DNA of 13,040 nucleotides from Chitinophagales bacterium (lineage in GTDB: Bacteria; Bacteroidota; Bacteroidia; Chitinophagales; Chitinophagaceae): positions 1 through 13,040 of the forward strand of contig JANXYS010000145.1 of NCBI GenBank assembly GCA_025355935.1. Reading direction: 5' to 3'. Position 1 is the stretch's first letter, and each line of letters opens with the position of its first letter. Under the pieces are notes generated by a model that worked only from the letters and a program-made list of their open reading frames with translations, made no database searches and was not told the origin of the DNA. Position numbers and translations under genes: made by a program. This document shows, one piece after another, positions 1-6,454 of the stretch.

Positions 1-349
1 CCCATTGCGTTAGATTTCCATATCCTACAGGCATGTTTATACCAATGTCAGTATGAATTTCTTTGAAAATATTAACAAGGGATGGTGGGGGCTTGATGCC
101 GTTTTGTACAGAAAAGCTTAGGCCATGTGCCTGGCCAGCACCATGGTATGGATCCTGGCCAAGTATAACCACTTTTACATCATTAAAATGTGTTTGATTG
201 AATGCATTAAAAATAAGTGGTCCGGGGGGATATATAATTTTTCCCTGTACTTTTTCTGTCTTTAAAAAAGTGACGATCTGTTCAAAATATGGCTTGCTAA
301 ATTCATCTTTTAAAACTTCCTTCCATGAGGGATGAATTTGTACGTTCAT
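1..349 (-). CDS. ung: Uracil-DNA glycosylase, family 1 (N-terminal part, cut by window edge)
   Basis: This enzyme removes uracil from DNA by cleaving the N-glycosidic bond, the first step of base-excision repair in the cytoplasm. The first 116 codons are present, open to the window edge. GQDPYHG at residues 64-70 is the family-1 water-activating loop, with Asp66 the catalytic residue. It is followed by the conserved GQAHGLSFSV segment. PPPSLVNIFKEI from residue 88 matches the proline-rich loop that compresses the DNA backbone. IYPPGPLIFNAF near residues 39-50 is also typical. E. coli Ung is 229 residues, so about half is visible. The ATG at 347-349 gives the expected start, about 15 residues before the conserved PYF. 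The gene lies 80 bp downstream of the esterase on the same strand, with a weak hairpin between them, so it may have its own promoter. The family call is very secure. Confidence 0.96.
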   Translation of the reverse strand, partial: MNVQIHPSWKEVLKDEFSKPYFEQIVTFLKTEKVQGKIIYPPGPLIFNAFNQTHFNDVKVVILGQDPYHGAGQAHGLSFSVQNGIKPPPSLVNIFKEIHTDIGINMPVGYGNLTQW

Positions 350-373
350 AAGATTTTTTTATAAATGTACACT

Positions 374-381
374 CAAAATAA
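374..381 (-). promoter_or_regulatory. Possible -7 element of the ung promoter
   Basis: Read on the minus strand this is TTATTTTG, seven of eight positions of the Bacteroidota -7 consensus TAnnTTTG. It sits about 25 nt upstream of the ung ATG. No convincing -33 TTTG was found at the right distance, so this is tentative. Confidence 0.25.
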
Positions 382-397
382 AGAATAGTGATTATTC

Positions 398-413
398 CCC
401 GCCGCGACGCGGG
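398..413 (-). terminator. Weak GC hairpin between esterase and ung
   Basis: CCCGC and GCGGG form a 5-bp stem around a 6-nt loop, 17 bp after the esterase stop codon. On the minus strand it is followed by an A/T-rich stretch but no uninterrupted T run, so it would be at most a partial terminator or an RNA-stabilising 3' hairpin. Confidence 0.3.
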
Positions 414-429
414 AAGTGGTAATTAAAGT

Positions 430-1299
430 CTATCCTCTACCGCTTGACAATTGACCCTTTCGAAAAAAATTATTAAAAAATAGAAATTGGTATCCGATAG
501 CGTTTTTCCAATATTCCCATGAATGTGAGCCTGGTCGCGAGATATAATCATGGGGAATGTTTTCAGCCAGGAGTTTCTGATGAAGCTGGGCATTTACAGG
601 AAAGAAAAAGTCTTCATAGCCACAATCGATAATGAGAGCGGGAGGGCTAGCCTTAATTTTATAAATCATATTTATGACGCTGTAACTTTTCCAGCGATCG
701 ATGTTTTGTTCATAACTGCCAAGCCTTAACGCAATGTCCCAGTTAGAAGGAAAAGCTGTGAGATCCACGCCGCCACTCATACTCCCTGCGGCGCCAAAAG
801 TTGAAGGATGATTTATCGCCAGGTATAATGCACCATGACCGCCCATACTCAGGCCCGCAACCGCACGGCCGGATTTCTTCTTTATAGTACTAAAATGCTT
901 ATCAATCCATTGTACCAGTTCTGTCCCAACATAAGTTTCATACTTCCAATGGTTGTCTATCGGGCTATCGAAATACCAGCTTCCGACATTGCCATCCGGG
1001 CATACAATAATGAACCGGTAGTTGTCAGCTTCTTTGATAATTGACGGCACCTTGGTAACCCAATCTGCATAATTACCACCGTAACCGTGCAGCAGATAAA
1101 TCACCGGGTATTTTATCGTTGTATCGTAATGGCTAGGCTTTATAACAACCGCCTTTATATTCTTCTTCATGGCTGTACTGTAAGTCACAACCGTATCAAC
1201 AGTTGCAGACCGGGCAATCGAACAAAAGAAAAGACATGTACACAGCACTCTAATTTCCCTGGCCTTTATTATTTTAGTTGCTAGTTTTAAAAATTGCAT
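430..1299 (-). CDS. Secreted alpha/beta-hydrolase esterase of the esterase-D / FrmB-like family (PF00756 type)
   Basis: This is a serine esterase of the putative esterase family, which includes acetyl/feruloyl esterases, tributyrin esterase and S-formylglutathione hydrolase. The 289-residue protein has a hydrophobic stretch near residues 17-30 (VLCTCLFFCSIA) after a basic N-terminus, consistent with a signal peptide and export. HGYGG at 71-75 is the oxyanion-hole loop, and PDG at 101-103 follows the next strand. GLSMGG at 149-154 holds nucleophile Ser151. Asp230 in CGYED and His259 in GSHSW complete a plausible triad. The substrate cannot be read from the sequence; a carbohydrate ester is one possibility. 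The ATG lies 2 bp past the DUF3307 stop, so the gene is probably translated from the satD-DUF3307 mRNA. Coupling of an exported esterase to that pair is unexpected. Confidence 0.88.
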   Translation of the reverse strand: MQFLKLATKIIKAREIRVLCTCLFFCSIARSATVDTVVTYSTAMKKNIKAVVIKPSHYDTTIKYPVIYLLHGYGGNYADWVTKVPSIIKEADNYRFIIVCPDGNVGSWYFDSPIDNHWKYETYVGTELVQWIDKHFSTIKKKSGRAVAGLSMGGHGALYLAINHPSTFGAAGSMSGGVDLTAFPSNWDIALRLGSYEQNIDRWKSYSVINMIYKIKASPPALIIDCGYEDFFFPVNAQLHQKLLAENIPHDYISRPGSHSWEYWKNAIGYQFLFFNNFFRKGQLSSGRG

Positions 1300-1302
1300 G
1301 GT

Positions 1303-2004
1303 CTACGATTTTATTGCCAGGCCTGTAATTACTGCTATTACAATGCTCATAAGCGTTCCAATTACAAGGTATTCAGTTTTAATCTCCGGCCGGTCTTTTT
1401 CATTGAATCTTATAATTCCTTTTGCTGCCACAAGCAAACCTATTGCTGAGTATTGTGATTGAAGAACGAAAACTAAAATAATAATGCGTTCAATAATACC
1501 AATCCATTTTCCTGCATTGGCAAGACTAGCAGCATACTCTATCTGGTCGCGCCACTTTGTTGTCAACTGCCCAATGAGAATTCCAGCCGGAAGGGTCAGA
1601 AAAATAACTCCCGTTAGTATCTTCCAAATATGATCATTCGCTGCGAAATGCTTCAGGAATTCGAGCGTTACTGACCATTTTATGAAGCTACTATACCAGC
1701 ATGCGATAATCACAAGTAAATGAAGTGCCTGGTCAATCAGGAAAGACCGTGCATTTTGCGGTTGGTATGACTTCCAGCCATCTATTATGAAGTGGGTAAG
1801 TGTAACTACGAGCGCGACAAGCCAATATTGCCAACCAACAAAAGTCCATGCGAACAGCCCGGTAATGCCGCAATGCAGGTATAATTTGCCGGATGCGAAA
1901 TGATTCTTGTTTCTGTCTTTTACCCATGAGGTAGGTTGTAATACAAAGTCAGTGAGCATATGTGCACAAATCAATTTCAAAAGCCATATCCCCTGAATTA
2001 TCAT
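1303..2004 (-). CDS. DUF3307 family integral membrane protein
   Basis: This matches the DUF3307 family, whose biochemical role is unknown. The 233-residue protein has about six hydrophobic segments, near residues 5-22, 46-70, 92-108, 127-147, 168-197 and 211-231. The family signature is a series of His/Asp pairs in or beside the membrane segments: AHMLTDFVLQ (His15, Asp19), LYLHCG (His44), HFIIDGWK (His71, Asp75) and DQALHLL (Asp91, His95). This spacing resembles metal-ligand or catalytic motifs in other polytopic membrane hydrolases, but that is inference. Its ATG overlaps the satD-like stop codon in an ATGA, implying translational coupling. DUF3307 genes commonly sit next to satD-like genes, so the context supports both calls. 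Confidence 0.87.
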   Translation of the reverse strand: MIIQGIWLLKLICAHMLTDFVLQPTSWVKDRNKNHFASGKLYLHCGITGLFAWTFVGWQYWLVALVVTLTHFIIDGWKSYQPQNARSFLIDQALHLLVIIACWYSSFIKWSVTLEFLKHFAANDHIWKILTGVIFLTLPAGILIGQLTTKWRDQIEYAASLANAGKWIGIIERIIILVFVLQSQYSAIGLLVAAKGIIRFNEKDRPEIKTEYLVIGTLMSIVIAVITGLAIKS

Positions 2005-2615
2005 AAAATATTTTTTATAATGTTTTCATAATGACTTAATAATTTATCGATTTCTTCCCAACGGCCCGAACTTACATGTTGACTGATAGTGCTTTTAGAT
2101 TTTTTTAATTTCTTTGCAGCTATCTGTTGCGTATGGCCCTTTAATAGTTCGAATATTACTGCGGCTTGCTTTGCGGTCATTCCTTTAAAAATCGCATTTA
2201 TGTAATTCGCCAAAATTTGTAATCCCTCATTGGCAAGTACACCATTTGTTACTATAGAAAGTCGAATATCCGTTGTTATTATCGAGTCGAGAGCCCGCCC
2301 GGATAGCAGAAAGGCATCCCCTTTTGCAGTATTTAAATTTTTTACCGGTTGCTGTATTTTACCAATCCCAATACCGAGTCTAACGTCAAATTTCGATTCC
2401 TCTTCTTTTGATAGACTTATTGCTGCAGCACGACATAACAATGCAGTTTTTAAACAATCCGTCGCATCGGCCTGGTACACTTGAAAACTATCGCCCCGGT
2501 AAAATTCAAATTTGAATGGAACCAATATTTCATTCAGCATCTTCATTAGCTTTTTCTCGGCACTCCCACCTAATTTTGTAGAGTTCACAATATCACCTGT
2601 AATTACTCCATGCAT
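2001..2615 (-). CDS. SatD family protein: cyclase-like N-terminal domain with C-terminal helix-turn-helix
   Basis: The 204-residue protein belongs to the SatD family, named after a Streptococcus mutans acid-tolerance operon; its molecular function is not established. It starts with the family hallmark GDIVNST (Asp8), followed by YRGDSFQVY (Asp42), RLGIGIGKI (79-87) and KGDAFLLSGRALD (98-110). That order resembles the metal-binding and substrate motifs of class III nucleotidyl cyclases. The C-terminus (about 145-187) looks like a DNA-binding HTH, with QQIAAKKLKKSKSTISQHV as its core. I chose the ATG at 2613-2615. A longer frame can begin at a GTG at 2702, but that start lies inside a palindromic operator-like array and adds 29 residues encoded mostly by the repeats. 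The stop overlaps the DUF3307 start by 4 bp. Autoregulation through the array is likely but inferred. Confidence 0.85.
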   Translation of the reverse strand: MHGVITGDIVNSTKLGGSAEKKLMKMLNEILVPFKFEFYRGDSFQVYQADATDCLKTALLCRAAAISLSKEEESKFDVRLGIGIGKIQQPVKNLNTAKGDAFLLSGRALDSIITTDIRLSIVTNGVLANEGLQILANYINAIFKGMTAKQAAVIFELLKGHTQQIAAKKLKKSKSTISQHVSSGRWEEIDKLLSHYENIIKNIL

Positions 2616-2876
2616 TGCTTCTGAATTTTCAACGGTGAAGATACGAATATTTACATTATTCGTGTATATACACGAATAATTACCAAATTCGTTTATATAC
2701 ACGAATTGTAATTTAACTCTCTATTTCACGAATAAGTAAACTGAATGAGGAAAAGCCGAAGAAACGATCACGGACTGAAGTGATAGATTGAATACAAAAA
2801 TCATAACTGCGTATAAAATAAAAGAATAATCAGAAAAATAATTTAAATTGACCATGTTAAACTTAAAATCAAAACA
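2616..2876. other. Divergent intergenic region between the satD operon and the GH30 gene
   Basis: This A/T-rich 261-bp region separates two divergent start codons and carries the palindromic array. I found no clean TAnnTTTG for either gene. A small inverted repeat, ATCAC/GTGAT with an 8-nt loop, lies at 2767-2784. The last 60 bp before the GH30 ATG are A-rich, as is usual for translation initiation in this phylum. Confidence 0.6.
2642..2735. promoter_or_regulatory. Tandem palindromic operator-like array upstream of the satD operon
   Basis: Two near-identical palindromes lie here. ATTCGTGTATATACACGAAT at 2658-2677 is perfect and extends to 26 bp of perfect symmetry (2655-2680). The second copy at 2687-2706 differs by one base (G to T at 2693). 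Their starts are exactly 29 bp apart. Additional right half-sites lie at 2642-2648 (TACGAAT) and 2727-2733 (CACGAAT), 29 and 27 bp from their neighbours. The array lies between 27 and 120 bp upstream of the satD-like ATG and about 140 bp upstream of the divergent GH30 gene. Its form suggests binding of a dimeric regulator at several sites. The satD-like HTH protein is the nearest candidate. Confidence 0.8.
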
Positions 2877-4325
2877 ATGAAAAGAATACCGCTGTCCATA
2901 CTTTTACTAGCGCTGGTAGCCGCTGCCGTTGCACAGGTAAAAAAAACTGCAATACGGAATTATTCAAAAGTGACGATTGTGAGCACCGCAGCAAACAGCG
3001 AGCTGCGACTGAGCCAGGCTGGAGGTAGCAGTTTTGCCGCATATCCGCAGCCGGTAGAAACCGATCTGTGCGTATTCGTTGATCCATCAGCAAAATTTCA
3101 AACTTTCCTCGGCATAGGAGGTGCATTAACAGATGCATCTGCTGAAACATTTTATAAACTTCCTGAAGCAACAAGGAAAGAATTTCTCTCGGCTTATTAT
3201 AACAAAAAAAATGGAATAGGGTACAGCCTGGCAAGAACCAATATTGGCAGCTGCGATTTCTCAACTGATAGTTACACTTATGTTAGTGATGAAGACCGGA
3301 ACCTGCGAAGTTTTTCGGTAGCCCACGATGAGAAATACAAAATACCGTTTATTAAAGAAGCTATTACCGCAGCAGGCGGAAAATTACGGTTGTTTGCCAG
3401 CCCCTGGACGCCACCGGCATTTATGAAAGATAATAATGACCTTCTGCATGGCGGAAGATTAAAAAAAGATTTTAGTCAACCCTGGGCCGACTATTATGTG
3501 AAATTCATAAAAACCTTCGAATCCAAGGGGATACCTGTGTGGGGGATATCAGTTCAAAACGAACCAATGGCCAAACAAAGATGGGAGTCATGCATTTATA
3601 CTGCAGAGGATGAAAGGGATTTCATAAAAAATTTCCTTGGACCCACACTTGTAAAACAAAAATTGGGCGATAAAAAATTAATAGCATGGGATCATAACCG
3701 TGATCTTCTCTACCAGAGGGCAAGTGTGTTATTAGGGGATCCTCAGGCTGCAAAATATATTTGGGGAATCGGATTTCATTGGTATGAGACCTGGACGGGT
3801 AGCCCGATGTTGTTTAAAAACCTCGCACTGGTATCCGAGACCTTTAAAGATAAAAATCTAATTTTTACGGAAGGTTGTAAAGAAGGTTTTGATCTGGACA
3901 GCGTTCAGAACTGGTCACTTGGAGAACGCTATGGTTACTCTATGATCAATGATTTCAATAATGGTACAGTAGCCTGGACGGATTGGAATGTTCTGCTGGA
4001 TGAACATGGAGGACCGAATCATGTAGGTAACTTTTGCTTCGCTCCTATACATGCAGATACAAGGACTGGAAAGCTAATATATACAAATGCCTACTACTAT
4101 ATAGGCCAGTTTTCTAAATTCATTAAGGAAGGGGCGCGGAGGGTTGCTGCCTCTTCAAACAGGGACATGTTACAGACAACAGCTTTTGAAAATCCTGATG
4201 GTAGCCTGGTTACTATCGTGATGAACAGCACAGACATGAAACTAAATTATTATCTCTGGATTAATGGGCGTGCAGCAAAGGCAGAAAGCTTGCCTCATTC
4301 AATTAACACCTTAATAACGCAATAA
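2877..4325 (+). CDS. Secreted glycoside hydrolase family 30 (glucosylceramidase / endo-beta-1,6-glucanase-like)
   Basis: This is a retaining beta-glycosidase with a GH30 (beta/alpha)8 barrel. Characterised relatives act on beta-1,6-glucan or glucosyl-type beta-linkages; the exact substrate cannot be fixed here. The 482-residue protein begins with a clear signal peptide (SILLLALVAAAVAQ, cleavage near residue 20). GIGGALTDASAE at 79-90 is the usual first-strand motif. ASPWTPPAFMK at 174-184 follows, then WGISVQNEP at 222-230 with acid/base Glu229. IFTEG at 329-333 carries nucleophile Glu332. The C-terminal residues (about 410-482) fit the small beta-sandwich typical of GH30. With no lipobox it is expected to be periplasmic or secreted. 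No SusC/SusD pair or other polysaccharide-utilisation gene is nearby, so it appears to be a stand-alone enzyme, read divergently from the satD operon. Confidence 0.93.
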   Translation: MKRIPLSILLLALVAAAVAQVKKTAIRNYSKVTIVSTAANSELRLSQAGGSSFAAYPQPVETDLCVFVDPSAKFQTFLGIGGALTDASAETFYKLPEATRKEFLSAYYNKKNGIGYSLARTNIGSCDFSTDSYTYVSDEDRNLRSFSVAHDEKYKIPFIKEAITAAGGKLRLFASPWTPPAFMKDNNDLLHGGRLKKDFSQPWADYYVKFIKTFESKGIPVWGISVQNEPMAKQRWESCIYTAEDERDFIKNFLGPTLVKQKLGDKKLIAWDHNRDLLYQRASVLLGDPQAAKYIWGIGFHWYETWTGSPMLFKNLALVSETFKDKNLIFTEGCKEGFDLDSVQNWSLGERYGYSMINDFNNGTVAWTDWNVLLDEHGGPNHVGNFCFAPIHADTRTGKLIYTNAYYYIGQFSKFIKEGARRVAASSNRDMLQTTAFENPDGSLVTIVMNSTDMKLNYYLWINGRAAKAESLPHSINTLITQ

Positions 4326-4397
4326 AGAGGCAAAACAGAGCGCTGGTTTGAGTGCTAATCGCATGGAGCTTCAGCGCGCTGAGAGCCTCTAGGCTCT
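4326..4397 (+). other. Overlapping inverted repeats directly after the GH30 stop codon
   Basis: Two mutually exclusive foldings are possible. The long one pairs AGAGGC (4326-4331) with GCCTCT (4385-4390), and CAGAGCGCTG (4336-4345) with CAGCGCGCTG (4372-4381) with one mismatch, around a 26-nt loop. The short one pairs AGAGCC (4382-4387) with GGCTCT (4392-4397) around a 4-nt loop. The sequence after it (TTACAACCTTTTATT) is only weakly T-rich. It may be the GH30 terminator or a 3' stabilising structure. Confidence 0.5.
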
Positions 4398-4647
4398 TTA
4401 CAACCTTTTATTCATTAAAGCTCGAAAAGAATCCGGTTGTTTTAAAAGAATAAAAGATCTAATTCGGCGCTAAGGTGGCTACCCAATTATCAGGGGAAGT
4501 CTTTCTCGCAAATGCTTATAAATAGGAAAGTGATCACTGGCCGTAAACTCGCTGCGGCGTTTTTAATCTGCTGTTCATGACAGTTCTCATGAATAGATTG
4601 ATTTCAGCACAGCATTCGGTTCGATCAGACTAATAGCCTTCGAACAT
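4398..4647. other. Intergenic stretch without a recognisable gene
   Basis: No reading frame with a recognisable product was found in this 250-bp stretch on either strand. It contains a perfect 7-bp inverted repeat TTCATGA/TCATGAA (4574-4593, 6-nt loop) and a GCCG/CGGC pair followed by T5 near 4542-4565 that could act as a weak terminator. Together with the hairpins just upstream it forms about 320 bp between the GH30 stop and the tRNA terminator. It could be a decayed element, but no transposase remnant or target duplication could be identified. Confidence 0.45.
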
Positions 4648-4679
4648 AAAAAAACCAACCGAAGTGACAGGCTGGTTTT
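4648..4679 (-). terminator. Rho-independent terminator of the tRNA-Arg gene
   Basis: AAAACCAACC (4651-4660) pairs with GGCTGGTTTT (4670-4679), nine of ten positions, around a 9-nt loop. On the minus strand the stem runs into seven T residues (RC of 4648-4654). It lies 23 bp beyond the 3' end of the tRNA, as expected for a monocistronic tRNA. On the plus strand it also ends in T4. Confidence 0.8.
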
Positions 4680-4702
4680 GTATATTGAAGCTTTTTTTCG
4701 CG

Positions 4703-4776
<74 letters not shown>

Positions 4777-4788
4777 TCAATTGGGCTG

Positions 4789-4796
4789 CAAATATA
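4789..4796 (-). promoter_or_regulatory. -7 element of the tRNA-Arg promoter
   Basis: Read on the minus strand this is TATATTTG, a full match to the Bacteroidota -7 consensus TAnnTTTG. It lies 12 bp upstream of the first tRNA base, so a transcript would start about 5 nt before the mature 5' end. The -33 element is not clear. Confidence 0.55.
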
Positions 4797-4917
4797 AAGT
4801 ATAATTAATGTCATCATTAAAAATTTTTAACAGGGCATAAATAATGGTTTAAATTTTCGGAAATCATGTGTTTTGGATTATTGTTGAGATTACGCTGATT
4901 GGTATGATTTTAGGTGT

Positions 4918-4925
4918 TACCTTTG
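4918..4925 (+). promoter_or_regulatory. -7 element of the ompA-like gene promoter
   Basis: TACCTTTG matches TAnnTTTG exactly. It is preceded at a 20-nt spacing by GCTG (4894-4897), a partial match to the -33 TTTG. Initiation here would leave an A/T-rich leader of about 60 nt, plausible for a strongly expressed outer-membrane protein. Confidence 0.5.
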
Positions 4926-4993
4926 TGAATAACTAATAATTTAACATTAATAAAACACGACAAGAAAAAATTTTTAAATTAAAATTAGCGTTT

Positions 4994-6325
4994 ATGAAAC
5001 AAAAAATTGCATTGGTTTTTACTTTGATGGTCTTTACCATCTGTGCGTTTGCTCAAAGTGATAGGTATTCTTCAGCAGTAAAGCCCTCCCTTCTCGGAGT
5101 CCATTTTAATGCGCTAGATATCTATACTCCAGTCACTTTAAGAAACAGTTCTTCTTCCAGGAAATTTACGAATTTAAAAGACATGGATTATGGAATGGGC
5201 ATCTCCTATTGGAAGGGGCTATCAAAAACAATAGACTTTTCAACTAAAGTAAACGTACTGTTCCATAGTTATTCAGCAGTAGACAGGGAAGAATTACTTT
5301 ACAAAAAAGAAGTTGGTGTTGAACTTGAACCAACTTTAAATATCCGTCCTTACGGTGATAACAGTCTCATAGCTCCCTTTTTAACTACAGGTATCGGTGG
5401 TGGTTATTACAGCGGCAAGTTTGGAGCTTACTTACCAACAGGAGTAGGTATTCAGGTAAATTTTAAAAGCACTACATATTTATTTGTTCAGGCCGCTTAT
5501 CGCTGGACACTTGATCATGCAGTGTTAAAAGACAATGTTTTATACTCTCTGGGTTTTGCTCAGAATATTGGAAGAGACAAGCCGAAGGTAATGATGGCTC
5601 CGCCGCCGCCTGTAGTATTAGATCGTGATGGTGATGGCGTTTTAGATGCTGATGATAAATGCCCTGATACGCCAGGTTTAGCTGCTTTGCAAGGTTGTCC
5701 TGATCGTGATGGTGATGGTATCGCCGATGGTGACGACAAATGTCCTGATGTTGCTGGTATCGCAAAATACCAGGGTTGTCCAATTCCGGATACAGATGGA
5801 GATGGTATCAATGATGAAGAAGATAAATGCCCTACTGTAAAAGGAGTTGCCCGTTACCAGGGTTGTCCAATTCCTGATACTGACGGGGATGGTGTTAATG
5901 ACGAAGAAGATAAATGTCCTTCACGTCCAGGTCCGGTAAGCAACCAGGGTTGCCCTGAAATTGCAAAAGAAGTAATTGAGAAAGTTAACTTTGCCGCCAA
6001 GAATGTATTTTATGCAACAGGTAGCTACAAATTACTTCCTAAATCTTTCAAATCTTTGAACGCAGTTGCTGATTTAATGAAGACCGATGAAAGTTTGATG
6101 ATTGACATTGATGGTCACACAGATGCTCAGGGTTCTGACGAAAAAAACCAGGTATTGTCTGACAATCGTGCCGCTTCAGTTAAGAATTACCTGATCAGCA
6201 AAGGAATCGCAGAGAGTCGCCTAAAATCTACCGGTTACGGTGAAACTAAGCCAGTTGCTGATAACACAACTGCTGCTGGTCGCGCTAAGAACAGGAGAAC
6301 TGAAATGACAGTTAGGAATTTCTAA
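4994..6325 (+). CDS. OmpA family outer-membrane protein with thrombospondin type-3 calcium repeats
   Basis: This structural outer-membrane protein tethers the membrane to peptidoglycan. The 443-residue protein starts with a signal peptide (IALVFTLMVFTICAFAQ, cleavage near 20). Residues about 30-195 look like an OmpA-type beta-barrel, with alternating hydrophobic strands ending in aromatics. A proline linker (APPPPVV, 202-208) leads to four TSP3-like repeats (210-321), each with DxDGDG and DKCP and closing in GCP, expected to bind calcium and form disulfides. Residues about 333-443 are the OmpA C-terminal peptidoglycan-binding domain. It shows IDGHTDAQG at 372-380, the LSDNRA segment (Asp390, Arg392) and GYGETKPV at 414-421. 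The NRRTEM end motif is at 433-438. It is monocistronic, with its own promoter and a strong terminator. Confidence 0.95.
   Translation: MKQKIALVFTLMVFTICAFAQSDRYSSAVKPSLLGVHFNALDIYTPVTLRNSSSSRKFTNLKDMDYGMGISYWKGLSKTIDFSTKVNVLFHSYSAVDREELLYKKEVGVELEPTLNIRPYGDNSLIAPFLTTGIGGGYYSGKFGAYLPTGVGIQVNFKSTTYLFVQAAYRWTLDHAVLKDNVLYSLGFAQNIGRDKPKVMMAPPPPVVLDRDGDGVLDADDKCPDTPGLAALQGCPDRDGDGIADGDDKCPDVAGIAKYQGCPIPDTDGDGINDEEDKCPTVKGVARYQGCPIPDTDGDGVNDEEDKCPSRPGPVSNQGCPEIAKEVIEKVNFAAKNVFYATGSYKLLPKSFKSLNAVADLMKTDESLMIDIDGHTDAQGSDEKNQVLSDNRAASVKNYLISKGIAESRLKSTGYGETKPVADNTTAAGRAKNRRTEMTVRNF
5621..5956 (+). repeat. Four in-frame TSP3 repeats inside the ompA-like gene
   Basis: The repeats cover residues 210-236, 237-265, 266-294 and 295-321, with lengths of 27, 29, 29 and 27 residues. 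Units 3 and 4 are the most alike, both beginning DTDGDG and continuing NDEEDKCP. They are also similar at the DNA level, so unit number could change by recombination. Confidence 0.85.
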
Positions 6326-6342
6326 ATAAGAATATAATGGAC

Positions 6343-6378
6343 AAAAAAGGCCTCTCAACATTTTGAGAGGCCTTTTTT
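6343..6378. terminator. Strong bidirectional rho-independent terminator
   Basis: A perfect 16-bp stem (6343-6358 with 6363-6378) with a CATT loop has a GC-rich centre GGCCTCTC and six A residues on one side with six T residues on the other. It therefore works on both strands, ending the ompA-like transcript (stop 18 bp upstream) and the convergent mqnE transcript (stop at 6455). Confidence 0.93.
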
Positions 6379-6454
6379 ATTAACCGGATTAAAATCTTAA
6401 GCATTTATATGCGCAAAAACAAACAACGCTAAAACAGGAGCCGTAGATTTATAA

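Noticed and set aside
2869..3264. 131-codon minus-strand open frame at the GH30 start
   Set aside because: It is antisense to the signal peptide and first barrel strands of the GH30 gene, with a composition typical of a shadow frame.
4479..4562. Short minus-strand frame encoding a protein-like peptide (about 27 codons)
   Set aside because: It has stop codons on both sides, no start and no recognised family, so it is within chance expectation.
5472..5811. Two minus-strand frames rich in His or in Ser-Pro
   Set aside because: The composition is the reverse complement of the repeated Asp-Gly-Asp codons of the TSP3 repeats, not an independent protein.
5621..5956. Regular repeats considered as a CRISPR-like array
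   Set aside because: The periodicity of 27-29 codons is in frame and encodes calcium-binding TSP3 units; there are no unique spacers or cas genes.
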